A DNA stretch of 9,027 bases from Candidatus Hydrogenedentota bacterium (lineage in GTDB: Bacteria > Hydrogenedentota > Hydrogenedentia > Hydrogenedentales > SLHB01): contig SLHB01000497.1 of assembly GCA_007136375.1 (NCBI GenBank), positions 1 through 9,027 of the forward strand. Direction: 5' to 3'. Positions within the stretch are counted from its first letter, which is position 1. Each line of letters opens with the position of its first letter. Below the pieces are notes generated by a model. It was not told where the DNA came from. It was given only the letters and a program-made list of their open reading frames with translations, and searched no databases. Positions 1 to 6,598 of the stretch are shown in pieces. The translations under genes were made by a program, and so were the position numbers.

Positions 1-1997
1 CCGATGATGGGAACGCCCGCGGCCTCCAGCCCCGCCGCGAGGTTGAGCGGCGTTTGCCCTCCAAACTGGACAATGACGCCGGAAGGCTGTTCGCGATCAT
101 AGATGTTCAGCACGTCTTCCAGCGTCACCGGCTCGAAATACAACCGGTCCGACGTGTCGTAGTCGGTGGAGACGGTCTCCGGATTGCTGTTGACCATGAT
201 CGTCTCATAGCCGTCCTCGCGCAGGGCGAAGGCGGCGTGCACACAACAGTAGTCGAACTCGATGCCCTGGCCGATCCGGTTCGGGCCGCCGCCAATGATC
301 ATGATCTTCCGCCGGTCGGAGGGCGTGACTTCATCTTCGTCGGAGTAGGTGGAGTAATAGTAGGGCGTGTAGGCTTCGAACTCGGCCGCGCAGGTGTCCA
401 CCTGCTTGAAAGTGGGCGTGACGCCGTGGCGCTTCCGCAAGGCGCGCACGGCCATGGGCGCCATGTTCCACATCGCGCCGAGCTGGTTATCCGAGAACCC
501 GGCCTCTTTGGCTTTCCGCAATATCGCGGGATCCTGGGGATCGCCTTCCCGCAACTCCGCCTCGATTTGAACGATCTCCTGGAGACCCCGCAGGAACCAG
601 GGATCGATCTCCGTGGCTTCGTGGAGTTCCTCCACGGTGGCGCCAGCCCGGAAGGCTTGGCCTAGCCATAGAAGCCGTTCGGGCCGCGGCGTCCGCACCG
701 CGGTGAGGAGCTTCTGCTTCTCCTCCTCGGTATCCGGCTGTCCCGTAAGCGATTTCTCCCGGCCGTCGGCCCCGAGGCCGTGGCGGTTGATTTCCAGGGA
801 GCGAATGCCTTTCTGCAGCGACTCCTTGAAAGTCCGGCCAATGCTCATGGCCTCGCCCACGCTCTGCATCTGCACGGTCAAACGCTGGTTGGCGCCCGGG
901 AACTTCTCGAAGGCCCAGCGCGGGATCTTCGTCACACAATAGTCGATGACCGGCTCAAAAGACGCCGGCGTGAGGCGCGTAATGTCGTTGGGGATCTCGT
1001 CGAGACTGTAGCCGACGGCGAGCTTCGCGGCGATCTTGGCGATGGGGAATCCCGTGGCCTTCGACGCGAGGGCGGAGCTGCGGGACACACGGGGGTTCAT
1101 CTCAATGACAACCATCCGGCCCGTGCTCGGCTCCACGGCGAATTGAATGTTGGAGCCGCCCGTATCCACGCCGATCTCCCGGATGACCGCGATGGCGGCG
1201 TCGCGCATCACCTGGTATTCCTTGTCGGTCAGGGTCTGCGCGGGGGCCACGGTGATGCTATCGCCGGTGTGCACCCCCATGGGGTCGAAGTTCTCGATGC
1301 TGCATATCACCACAACGTTGTCGTTGAGGTCCCGCATCAGCTCCAGCTCGAATTCTTTCCAGCCAAGAACGGACTCTTCCAGCAGCACCTCGTGGACGGG
1401 GCTCTGCTCCAGGCCCCACTTGACGATGTGCTCGAACTCCTCGCGGTTGAACGACACGCCGGCGCCGGCCCCGCCCAGGGTGTAGGCCGGACGCACGATC
1501 GCCTTGTAATTCAAGCGCTGACCCAACTCGCGGGCCGACTCTAGATCGCGCACCACCTCGCTCTCCGGCACCTCAAGGCCGATGGACACCATGGCGTTCT
1601 TGAAGAGGCCCCGGTCTTCCGCCTTGCGGATGGCGTTGAGGCGCGCGCCAATGAGTTCACAACCGTACTTGTCCAACACGCCGCTCTCGGCCAAGTCCTT
1701 GGCGAGGTTCAGCCCGGTCTGGCCGCCAACCGTCGGCAGGAGGGCGTCGGGCCGCTCCCGCTCGATGATGCGTTCCAGCGTGTCGGGCGTCAGGGGTTCG
1801 ACGTAAGTCCGATCGGCCATTTCCGGGTCGGTCATAATCGTGGCGGGATTGCTATTCACGAGAATGACCGTGTAGCCCTCTTCCCGCAGCGCCTTGCAGG
1901 CCTGGGTTCCCGAATAGTCGAACTCGCAGGCCTGGCCAATGACAATCGGCCCGGAGCCGATGAGCATGATCTTCTGAATGTCCGTTCGTTTCGGCAT
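1..1997 (-). CDS. carB: Carbamoyl-phosphate synthase large subunit, N-terminal 665 residues (3' end outside window)
   Basis: Makes carbamoyl phosphate from bicarbonate, ATP and the ammonia delivered by the small subunit CarA, feeding pyrimidine and arginine synthesis in the cytoplasm. The reading frame is open from ATG 1997 to the window edge: 665 codons plus two bases, about 62% of the family's usual ~1070 residues. It opens MPKRTDIQKIMLIGSGP, and an AGAGGA Shine-Dalgarno lies just upstream. Codons 129 and 169 are Arg, codon 299 Glu and codon 301 Asn, the same numbers as the ATP-grasp residues of Escherichia coli CarB. The carboxyphosphate half includes VCSIENFDPMGVHTGDS and EMNPRVSRSSALASKATGFP. 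After the oligomerisation domain the second synthetase half begins with GGGPNRIGQGIEFDYCC, and the window ends in GGQTPLNLAAGLEAAGVPIIG. No carA is seen. greA lies upstream on the same strand. Confidence 0.98.
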   Translation of the reverse strand, partial: MPKRTDIQKIMLIGSGPIVIGQACEFDYSGTQACKALREEGYTVILVNSNPATIMTDPEMADRTYVEPLTPDTLERIIERERPDALLPTVGGQTGLNLAKDLAESGVLDKYGCELIGARLNAIRKAEDRGLFKNAMVSIGLEVPESEVVRDLESARELGQRLNYKAIVRPAYTLGGAGAGVSFNREEFEHIVKWGLEQSPVHEVLLEESVLGWKEFELELMRDLNDNVVVICSIENFDPMGVHTGDSITVAPAQTLTDKEYQVMRDAAIAVIREIGVDTGGSNIQFAVEPSTGRMVVIEMNPRVSRSSALASKATGFPIAKIAAKLAVGYSLDEIPNDITRLTPASFEPVIDYCVTKIPRWAFEKFPGANQRLTVQMQSVGEAMSIGRTFKESLQKGIRSLEINRHGLGADGREKSLTGQPDTEEEKQKLLTAVRTPRPERLLWLGQAFRAGATVEELHEATEIDPWFLRGLQEIVQIEAELREGDPQDPAILRKAKEAGFSDNQLGAMWNMAPMAVRALRKRHGVTPTFKQVDTCAAEFEAYTPYYYSTYSDEDEVTPSDRRKIMIIGGGPNRIGQGIEFDYCCVHAAFALREDGYETIMVNSNPETVSTDYDTSDRLYFEPVTLEDVLNIYDREQPSGVIVQFGGQTPLNLAAGLEAAGVPII

Positions 1998-2052
1998 CGG
2001 TCCTCTGACGCTTCGCCCCCGTGACAGCGCGTGAACGGTTGACCGCTCCAGG

Positions 2053-2087
2053 CCGGCGTTCGGAGGGTTCGCCGGAACGTCCCGGCG
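2053..2087 (-). promoter_or_regulatory. Possible alternating hairpin arms in the carB leader
   Basis: Three six-base arms alternate here: CCGGCG (2053-2058), CGCCGG (2070-2075) and CCGGCG (2082-2087). The middle arm can pair with either neighbour but not both, so the carB leader RNA could take two exclusive folds. It sits 56-90 bases before the carB start. This resembles attenuator architecture, but such short GC arms arise by chance in GC-rich DNA. No leader peptide or U-tract terminator was found. Confidence 0.25.
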
Positions 2088-2134
2088 TACTTCGCCCCAA
2101 GATGGCTTGAACTAAGGGAATGGCTCCCTGGGAA

Positions 2135-2166
2135 GGACGGCCCGCCGGAACACGGGCGGACCGTCC
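2135..2166 (-). terminator. Strong hairpin downstream of greA, possible terminator
   Basis: GGACGGCCCGCC (2135-2140 and 2141-2146) faces GGCGGACCGTCC (2155-2166) across an eight-base loop. On the minus-strand transcript all 12 positions pair, with one G·U wobble; on the plus strand that position is a C·A mismatch. This strand bias suits a structure acting in greA-to-carB RNA. It starts 47 bases past the greA stop. The following RNA (about UUCCCAGGGAGCC) has no real U-run, so it may be a weak, Rho-assisted or merely structural hairpin. A smaller hairpin, CCGCC/GGCGG, lies at 2181-2197. Confidence 0.5.
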
Positions 2167-2212
2167 CGGCGGAATGCGCCCCGCCGCTTGCAGGCGGAGA
2201 GGGCTCGTGAAC

Positions 2213-2680
2213 TTAGCGGCTGATCTCCAACACTTCGAACTCGATCTTGCCCGCTGGTATGTCCGCCACCGCCGTATCGCCCGCTTGCTTCCCCAGCAAG
2301 GCCTTGCCCACGGGCGATTGGGTCGATATCTTTCCGCTGGCGATGTCCGCCTCGACTGGGCTGACGAGGACGTACACCGCTTCCTTCTGGGTCTTCTTGT
2401 TTAACACGCGCACCGTGGCGCCTACATAGGCCTTGTCCGCCTCGAAATCCCCATCCTTCAACACCACGGCGCGGGCCACCTTGTCCTCCAGATCGCGGAT
2501 CCGCGCATGCAACATCGCCTGTTGCTCCTTCGCCGCGTGGTACTCCGCGTTTTCCCGGAGATCGCCAAAGCTGCGGGCGTGCTCAATGGCTTCGGCCGCG
2601 CTGAGCGTGCGCTCCTTGCACTCGGCCAGCTCGGCCTTCATCCTGTCCAGGCCTTCCTGCGTGACGTAAATCTGATCCAT
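2213..2680 (-). CDS. greA: Transcription elongation factor GreA
   Basis: Binds the RNA polymerase secondary channel and stimulates cleavage of backtracked RNA so that stalled complexes restart. The 155-residue product is close to the family's usual ~158. Residues 1-75 form the N-terminal antiparallel coiled coil. They contain the signature GDLRENAEYHAAKEQQ at 39-54, with Asp40 and Glu43 (codon 40 is GAT) at the coiled-coil tip, the acidic pair that positions the catalytic metal. Residues 80-155 form the FKBP-like globular domain, including SPVGKALLGKQAGD and ending in KIEFEVLEISR. GreA is preferred over GreB because of the short length and the GDLRENAEYHAA signature. The ATG at 2680 follows GAGGG at short spacing. 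An extended -10 promoter lies ~72 bases upstream. carB follows on the same strand after 215 bases with a hairpin between, so co-transcription is possible but would be attenuated. Confidence 0.97.
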   Translation of the reverse strand: MDQIYVTQEGLDRMKAELAECKERTLSAAEAIEHARSFGDLRENAEYHAAKEQQAMLHARIRDLEDKVARAVVLKDGDFEADKAYVGATVRVLNKKTQKEAVYVLVSPVEADIASGKISTQSPVGKALLGKQAGDTAVADIPAGKIEFEVLEISR

Positions 2681-2751
2681 AGCCCTCGGTTCCGTAACGG
2701 ACTGCCGTTGCGGCGTGGGTCACCTAGGTTCCTTGAGATGGGAGCGGGCGG

Positions 2752-2780
2752 ATTATACCAAAAGGCGCCGGGCCGATAAA
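2752..2780 (-). promoter_or_regulatory. Extended -10 promoter for greA
   Basis: Read on the minus strand, 2752-2760 is TGGTATAAT: a perfect TATAAT (2752-2757) preceded by a TGN extended -10 element. A -35 at 17-base spacing would be TTTATC (2775-2780), only 3/6 to consensus, as is common with extended -10 promoters. Predicted start is near 2745, leaving a leader of about 65 bases before greA. Confidence 0.6.
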
Positions 2781-2834
2781 CCGCGAACCGGCCTCCGCGC
2801 GTTCGCCGAGGCGAGGACTGTACCCGGAAGGCAA

Positions 2835-2904
2835 AGGCGCCGATAAGAGAGAGCGACGCGCCGGCGCCTAGAGGCGGAAAACACGAAATCCACCCGGTTT
2901 TCCG
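2835..2904. repeat. Two inverted repeats in the divergent greA / membrane-protein spacer
   Basis: AGGCGCCG (2835-2842) faces CGGCGCCT (2862-2869) over a 19-base loop. CGGAAAAC (2875-2882) faces GTTTTCCG (2897-2904) over a 14-base loop. Both lie in the 287-base gene-free spacer between the divergent starts at 2680 and 2968, where operators for either gene would sit. No convincing plus-strand promoter was found. A TAGAAT at 2942-2947 lies too close to the ribosome site at 2953 to serve the gene at 2968. Confidence 0.3.
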
Positions 2905-2967
2905 GCCGCCAATACACCAACATAGTGACCGGCGCGCTTAATAGAATTGGAAAAAGGAGCTACTCTC

Positions 2968-3402
2968 ATGGAAATCGGTATTGATCTGAGCCACCCGTGG
3001 ACAGGGTATGTGGTTACCTTTCTGGCGGCCTTGCCCCTCCTCTATCTGGTTCGGCAGCTCATCCTGCCGGTCATACTCTGGGTGGGCGAAGCCGTGCTGT
3101 ACACCGCCGCGCTCCACCTGCTCCTTCACGGCGTCGTGCGGACAGCGCGTTGGTTCAAGCTGGAGTCCACGATGTACGTGAACGAGCGCGCCGATCCCGG
3201 CTGGTATGTCCCCATCGCCGAGTTCTGGAATCCGGCCCTGTACAACCCCGATTGGCTCTTCTATTTCCAAATAGCGGCCTTGTGCGTCATCACCTTTCTC
3301 GTGCTCAAGCACCGGCCCCTCAAGTTTCAATCGAAACCCGTCCGGGCGCCGTTCAACCGCGATTCCTTGGATTTCTCGCCCCGAAAGACCGTGCGCCGGT
3401 AG
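2968..3402 (+). CDS. Small hypothetical integral membrane protein
   Basis: I do not recognise the family. The 144-residue product has hydrophobic stretches at about 13-28, 31-57 (the middle one probably continuous or hairpin-like) and 96-113, so two or three membrane spans. The segment between them (about 60-95) is polar and aromatic: RWFKLESTMYVNERADPGWY then EFWNPALYNPDW. It could be a periplasmic loop with Trp/Tyr-rich membrane-interface contacts. The tail from 114 is strongly basic (KHRPLKFQSK, then RKTVRR), which by the positive-inside rule suggests a cytoplasmic C-terminus. ATG 2968 was chosen because AAAGGAG (2953-2959) lies eight bases upstream; an in-frame TTG at 2947 precedes that site. 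The gene stands alone and diverges from greA. A terminator-like hairpin overlaps its stop codon. Function unknown. Confidence 0.8.
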   Translation: MEIGIDLSHPWTGYVVTFLAALPLLYLVRQLILPVILWVGEAVLYTAALHLLLHGVVRTARWFKLESTMYVNERADPGWYVPIAEFWNPALYNPDWLFYFQIAALCVITFLVLKHRPLKFQSKPVRAPFNRDSLDFSPRKTVRR

Positions 3403-3418
3403 AGCCCGGCGCGCGGTC
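3387..3418 (+). terminator. Terminator-like hairpin with the stop codon in its loop
   Basis: GACCGTGCGCCGG (3387-3399) pairs over 13 positions with CCGGCGCGCGGTC (3406-3418), with one U·G wobble. The six-base loop TAGAGC (3400-3405) begins with the stop codon TAG of the membrane-protein gene. The tail CCTGTATATC is only moderately T-rich. The last four codons of the gene thus double as the left stem arm. Confidence 0.6.
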
Positions 3419-3556
3419 CTGTATATCGAACGCGATGGTTTCTCCCCCGGAGCGCGACGCCGTCCCGGGTGCAAGCGAGATCCGTCCCTCGGCAAGGCGC
3501 CCTTCGGCCGGCGCCGCCACGCGCCTCCTTACTTCCCGCCGCTATCCGCCAAATCG

Positions 3557-3566
3557 CCCCCCCCCC
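3557..3566. repeat. Homopolymeric C10 tract
   Basis: Ten consecutive C bases lie in the non-coding spacer, about 210 bases before the ThuA-like gene. Such tracts can slip during replication and are also prone to assembly or sequencing length errors. It lies outside any called gene, so no reading frame depends on it. Confidence 0.8.
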
Positions 3567-3601
3567 ATGAAACTCATCCCTGCGTAGCGGGATTGTATTC
3601 G

Positions 3602-3657
3602 CGCCTACTGTCCCCACTCCGGGGGAAGTGCATGAGTAGGCGGGATTGAAGTATGAT
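3602..3657 (+). promoter_or_regulatory. Inverted repeat and -10-like element upstream of the ThuA-like gene
   Basis: CGCCTAC (3602-3608) faces GTAGGCG (3636-3642), with a smaller CCCC/GGGG inner pairing. Ten bases further on is TATGAT (3652-3657), 5/6 to the -10 consensus; no good -35 lies 16-18 bases upstream (3628-3635 matches poorly). A promoter here would start near 3664 and give a leader of about 115 bases. A poor -35 with an adjacent inverted repeat would suit an activator-dependent promoter, which is inference. Confidence 0.3.
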
Positions 3658-3777
3658 GACCCGGTCCACGTGGATGGGAGCCACGGGACGGCGCGCCAGA
3701 AACGCGCGCCGCGCCGGCGCATCCGCGGAGGCCGCGTCCGGCGTAAACCATTGTCGATGTTCAGGGAGGATCCAAGC

Positions 3778-4641
3778 ATGCCGAAGCGCTTCGTGAGTAC
3801 GCTGTTGACAGCCTGTGTGGCAGGGTTCGGTCTTGTGGCCGCAGACGCCGCGGCAATCAACGTCCTATACTTCTCCAAATCTTCGGGATTCCAGCACAGT
3901 GTGGTGGCGCGGGACAATGACCAGCCCAGCCACACGGAGCGGATTCTGAGCGACTTGGCGGAAGAGCACGACGTGAGCCTGACCAACACCAAGGATGGCG
4001 GCTACATCACCGCCGAGAACCTCGAGGACTACGACGTGGTGATCTTCTACACCACGGGCAACCTTTTCGAAGAAGGCACCGACGGCCAGCCGCCCCTGAC
4101 CGAGGAAGGCCTCGACGCGCTCTTGGAGTGGGTGAGCAACGGCGGCGGGTTCCTGGGCTATCACTCGGCCACGGACACCTTCCACACGCCGGATGGTGAA
4201 GAACCCAACGCTTACACCCAACTGGTAGGCGGCAACTTCGCCGGCCACGGCCCCCAGTTCGAGGGCACGCTCTACGTCGTGGATTCGGACCACCCCACCA
4301 TGGCGAACGTGCCTGAAGTGTGGACGATTCATGACGAATGGTACATCTTCCGGAACATGAACACCGAGAACATGCGCGTGCTGGCGATGCTCGAAACGGA
4401 CGACGTGGCGCGGGAAGCGCACGACATGTACCATATCCCCGACTACCCCATCATATGGACCATTCAACACGGCGACGGCCGGGTCTACCACAACACCATG
4501 GGCCACCGGGAAGACGTGTGGGAGAATCCCACCTTCCAGCAGACCATAGTGGATGCGGTGACGTGGGCGGCCGGTGACGGGCCCGCCATGAACGAGCCCA
4601 ACTACTACGAAGTGGTTCCGACGGAAGCGGACGACGAGTAA
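3778..4641 (+). CDS. Secreted ThuA-like domain protein
   Basis: The 287-residue product belongs to the ThuA-like family (trehalose-utilisation type, class I glutamine-amidotransferase-like fold). The biochemical role is not settled; members often sit in sugar-catabolic loci. Residues 1-25 look like a signal peptide: MPKR, a hydrophobic core LLTACVAGFGLVAA, then a likely Ala-X-Ala cut near 23-26, so it should act outside the cytoplasm. The mature part begins INVLYFSKSSGFQHS. It has DVVIFYTTG (86-94), GGGFLGYHSATDTFH (122-136), GGNFAGHGPQFEG (151-163), HDEWYIF (185-191) and HGDGRVYHNTMGHRE (231-245), the last being the glycine/His block usual near the domain end. Conserved His129, His157 and His185 are candidate functional residues. 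ATG 3778 was chosen because AGGGAGGA lies seven bases upstream and the signal peptide starts there; an in-frame ATG at 3757 precedes that site. A secreted glycoside hydrolase follows across a strong hairpin. Confidence 0.9.
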   Translation: MPKRFVSTLLTACVAGFGLVAADAAAINVLYFSKSSGFQHSVVARDNDQPSHTERILSDLAEEHDVSLTNTKDGGYITAENLEDYDVVIFYTTGNLFEEGTDGQPPLTEEGLDALLEWVSNGGGFLGYHSATDTFHTPDGEEPNAYTQLVGGNFAGHGPQFEGTLYVVDSDHPTMANVPEVWTIHDEWYIFRNMNTENMRVLAMLETDDVAREAHDMYHIPDYPIIWTIQHGDGRVYHNTMGHREDVWENPTFQQTIVDAVTWAAGDGPAMNEPNYYEVVPTEADDE

Positions 4642-4682
4642 GCGCCCGCGAGCTGAAACGCCGTGAATCGAACAGACAATCA

Positions 4683-4728
4683 GGCCGCGCAAGAGAGAGG
4701 ACACGCCTCCTCTTGCGCGGCCTTCTCT
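4683..4728 (+). terminator. Strong intrinsic terminator (or attenuator) after the ThuA-like gene
   Basis: GGCCGCGCAAGAG (4683-4695) pairs perfectly with CTCTTGCGCGGCC (4710-4722). The stem continues, after bulged A4696, with GAGG/CCTC (4697-4700/4706-4709) and closes on a five-base loop. TTCTCTGT follows immediately. This 17-pair stem with a T-rich tail, 41 bases past the stop codon, is the clearest intrinsic terminator in the window. Confidence 0.85.
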
Positions 4729-4737
4729 GTAGGGCAG

Positions 4738-4757
4738 GGACGCCCGCCGCGGCGTCC
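4738..4757 (+). promoter_or_regulatory. Hairpin just before the glycoside hydrolase ribosome site
   Basis: GGACGCC (4738-4744) pairs perfectly with GGCGTCC (4751-4757) over a six-base loop. It ends five bases before the GGGGGAGGA ribosome site (about 4763-4771). It could stabilise the 5' end of the hydrolase mRNA or affect ribosome loading. Only about 35 bases separate the terminator tail from the ribosome site, and no promoter is visible in them. Confidence 0.4.
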
Positions 4758-4778
4758 TGAACGGGGGAGGAATGACCC

Positions 4779-6488
4779 ATGAAGACGCCGGCGATGAAAC
4801 GGCTTTGGAGCCGCCGCGCCGTTCCATGGACGCGGTGTTGGATAGCCATGGCCTGCGCCACGGCAGCGGCCGCCGCGGCCGGGGAAGACGTAAGCCTGCG
4901 CTTGGAGACCGACGATCCCGTGGCCATTGTCCGCGCGGACCGGCCGGAGGACGCGCGCTTTGTGTTGACGAACGAGGACAGCCAAGATCTGGAGGGAACC
5001 CTCCGCCTGGCAGCCTCGGAACGGCCGGAAGGCGCGCCGATTCACGAGACGGAGACCGATCTGGCGGTCGCGGCCGATGCCTACGTGACCGTGGACATCC
5101 CTGCGGAGTTCTTCGAACAGCAGGGCATGCTGTACATTGCGTGGGCCTTCGACGTCAACGGCGAAGACGGCTGGAGCGGAGAGACCGCCCTAGCCCACAT
5201 GGACCCCGTTGGCGTCACCCCAGAGATCCAAGCCGGTCCTCACCAAGGGGGCGCCGAATTCATCCTCGGCATCGCGGGCGGCATCCGGCATCACTGGGAC
5301 TCCGCGCTGAAAAGGCGCTTCCTGGAGGCCGCCGCCATCATCGGTTGCGAGGCTTACCGCATGGACATGTCCTGGAACGCCCTGCAACCTGACCCGGACA
5401 CCTGGAACTGGGACGGCCTGGACGAAGTAGTGGACGCGGCGGCGGATTTGGGCATGTTCATCCAGCCGCTCATGGCTTACGGCGTGGAATGGGCGCTGTC
5501 GGACGACATGCGGCGGCGCATCGAGGAGGCCGAAGACCACGCCCACCATTGGCGGTATCCGCCCCGGCTGGAGCCCTGGCGCGAATTCAACCGGGCCGTC
5601 GCCGAACGGTACGGAACCCGCATGCAGTATTACGAAATCTGGAATGAACCCGACATCGACTTCTTCAAGGGGACGGCCGAGGAGTACTTGGCGCTACTCC
5701 AGGCGGCCTACGGCGCCATCAAGGAGGAGAACCCAGAGATCATCGTCACCACGGCGGGCTTCACCGCCTTGGACCATCCCCGCCTGGATACGGAGCTGGT
5801 TCCGCTGGTCCTGGAGGAAGGCCAGGACTATTTCGACGCAATCGCATGGCACCGCCATGGACCGTTTCCCGGGTTCCAGAACGAAGTCGACAACGCTCTC
5901 TTGCCCTTGCTCGCCGAACACGGCCTGGAGGACGCGCCCCTCGTGTTCAACGAAACGGCCCTGGGCCGCCCCTTCCACCAGGAGTGGGACCTCGCCGCGC
6001 AACTCGTGAAGAAGATGAGCCTAACCTGGGCCCGGGGCGCCTTTGGCCATTACTGGTACAACCTTACCCGCTCCGCGCCCAACTATCAGATGGTGAACGA
6101 GGACTGGACGCCCCGGCCGAGCTATCCCGCCTACAACGCCTTCGCCCGCCTGCTCCGGGGCCGCGAGTTCAGCCACGAGGTGGACCTGGGTTCCGGACGC
6201 TGGGCCTTCGCCTTTCGCGGCGCCGGCCATTTCACCGGACAGGGCGCGGAGAGCTGGGTAATGACGGCGTGGACCGAGGACGAAGCGTCGCCGGAGGAGG
6301 CGTTCACGCTGGAAGCCGCTCCGGGCGCGGAGGCCTGCGCCGTTGACCTAATGGGCAACCGCCGGAAGCTGCCCGTGGACGGCCAAGGCCGGGTGACGTT
6401 CACCCCGGGGCATGACCCGAGCTACGTGGTCATCGAAGGGGCCGGCGCCCTCGGCGGCGCCGCGGCGCCAGCAAACACTGAAGACTGA
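4779..6488 (+). CDS. Secreted clan GH-A glycoside hydrolase (GH39/GH5-like TIM barrel)
   Basis: A retaining glycoside hydrolase by its motifs; the substrate is unknown. The 569-residue product starts with a basic, then Ala-rich leader (RAVPWTRCWIAMACATAAAA to about residue 35), a probable signal peptide, so it should be exported. Residues about 36-150 look like a beta-sandwich. The (beta/alpha)8 barrel runs roughly 160-430: RMDMSWNALQPDPDTWNWDG (194-213) is the typical early-barrel strand. YEIWNEPDIDFF (285-296) carries the acid/base Glu290, AWHRHGPF (356-363) is an active-site strand, and VFNETALG (389-396) carries the candidate nucleophile Glu392. FGHYWYNL (422-429) supplies a late-barrel aromatic. 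Residues about 455-555 look like a C-terminal beta domain. The IWNEPD and NET spacing of 102 residues suits GH-A families such as GH39; the exact family is open. ATG 4779 follows GGGGGAGGA. It lies 137 bases past the ThuA-like gene with two hairpins between. It converges with the aldolase gene. Confidence 0.9.
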   Translation: MKTPAMKRLWSRRAVPWTRCWIAMACATAAAAAAGEDVSLRLETDDPVAIVRADRPEDARFVLTNEDSQDLEGTLRLAASERPEGAPIHETETDLAVAADAYVTVDIPAEFFEQQGMLYIAWAFDVNGEDGWSGETALAHMDPVGVTPEIQAGPHQGGAEFILGIAGGIRHHWDSALKRRFLEAAAIIGCEAYRMDMSWNALQPDPDTWNWDGLDEVVDAAADLGMFIQPLMAYGVEWALSDDMRRRIEEAEDHAHHWRYPPRLEPWREFNRAVAERYGTRMQYYEIWNEPDIDFFKGTAEEYLALLQAAYGAIKEENPEIIVTTAGFTALDHPRLDTELVPLVLEEGQDYFDAIAWHRHGPFPGFQNEVDNALLPLLAEHGLEDAPLVFNETALGRPFHQEWDLAAQLVKKMSLTWARGAFGHYWYNLTRSAPNYQMVNEDWTPRPSYPAYNAFARLLRGREFSHEVDLGSGRWAFAFRGAGHFTGQGAESWVMTAWTEDEASPEEAFTLEAAPGAEACAVDLMGNRRKLPVDGQGRVTFTPGHDPSYVVIEGAGALGGAAAPANTED

Positions 6489-6533
6489 GGCGCCCGCCCA
6501 ATCGAACACGACACGCGGACTGGACACAGAACG

Positions 6534-6573
6534 GCCGCGGGGATGCGGGCAAGTCGCCTGCCTCCGCCGCGGC
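6534..6573. terminator. Inverted repeat between convergent hydrolase and aldolase genes
   Basis: GCCGCGG (6534-6540) faces CCGCGGC (6567-6573), with an inner GGCA/TGCC (6548-6551/6559-6562). It lies 46 bases past the hydrolase stop and 26 bases past the aldolase stop, so it could serve as a shared bidirectional terminator. Neither side has a T-run, so the call is weak. Confidence 0.35.
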
Positions 6574-6598
6574 TGCGGAACTTCCTAGAAACGCTTAC

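Larger units (their letters stand above)
3403..3777. other. Gene-free stretch between membrane protein and ThuA-like gene
   Basis: These 375 bases hold no credible coding region on either strand. They contain the right arm of the hairpin above, a run of ten C (3557-3566), an inverted repeat (3602-3642), a repeated CGGGATTG octamer (3588-3595 and 3641-3648), a -10-like TATGAT (3652-3657) and the thuA-like ribosome site AGGGAGGA (3763-3770). The reading frame that continues upstream of 3778 (arginine-rich, from 3646) looks non-coding and precedes the ribosome site. Confidence 0.6.

Noticed and set aside
780..1544. Long plus-strand reading frame (254 codons) opposite carB
   Set aside because: It is the antisense shadow of a highly conserved carB segment in GC-rich DNA. 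The carB frame matches known CarB residue by residue, and the antisense product has no recognisable domain.
2942..2947. TAGAAT as a -10 for the membrane-protein gene
   Set aside because: The predicted start would fall at about 2954, inside the ribosome site, and no -35 is present.
2938..3495. Minus-strand 185-codon frame over the membrane-protein gene
   Set aside because: The plus-strand gene has a canonical ribosome site, membrane spans and a terminator. The antisense frame has none of these and is low-complexity Arg/Pro/Glu-rich.
3865..4827. Minus-strand reading frame of 320 codons opposite the ThuA-like gene
   Set aside because: It is a shadow of the ThuA-like codons: Val/His/Arg-rich with no domain, and it runs across the strong terminator hairpin.
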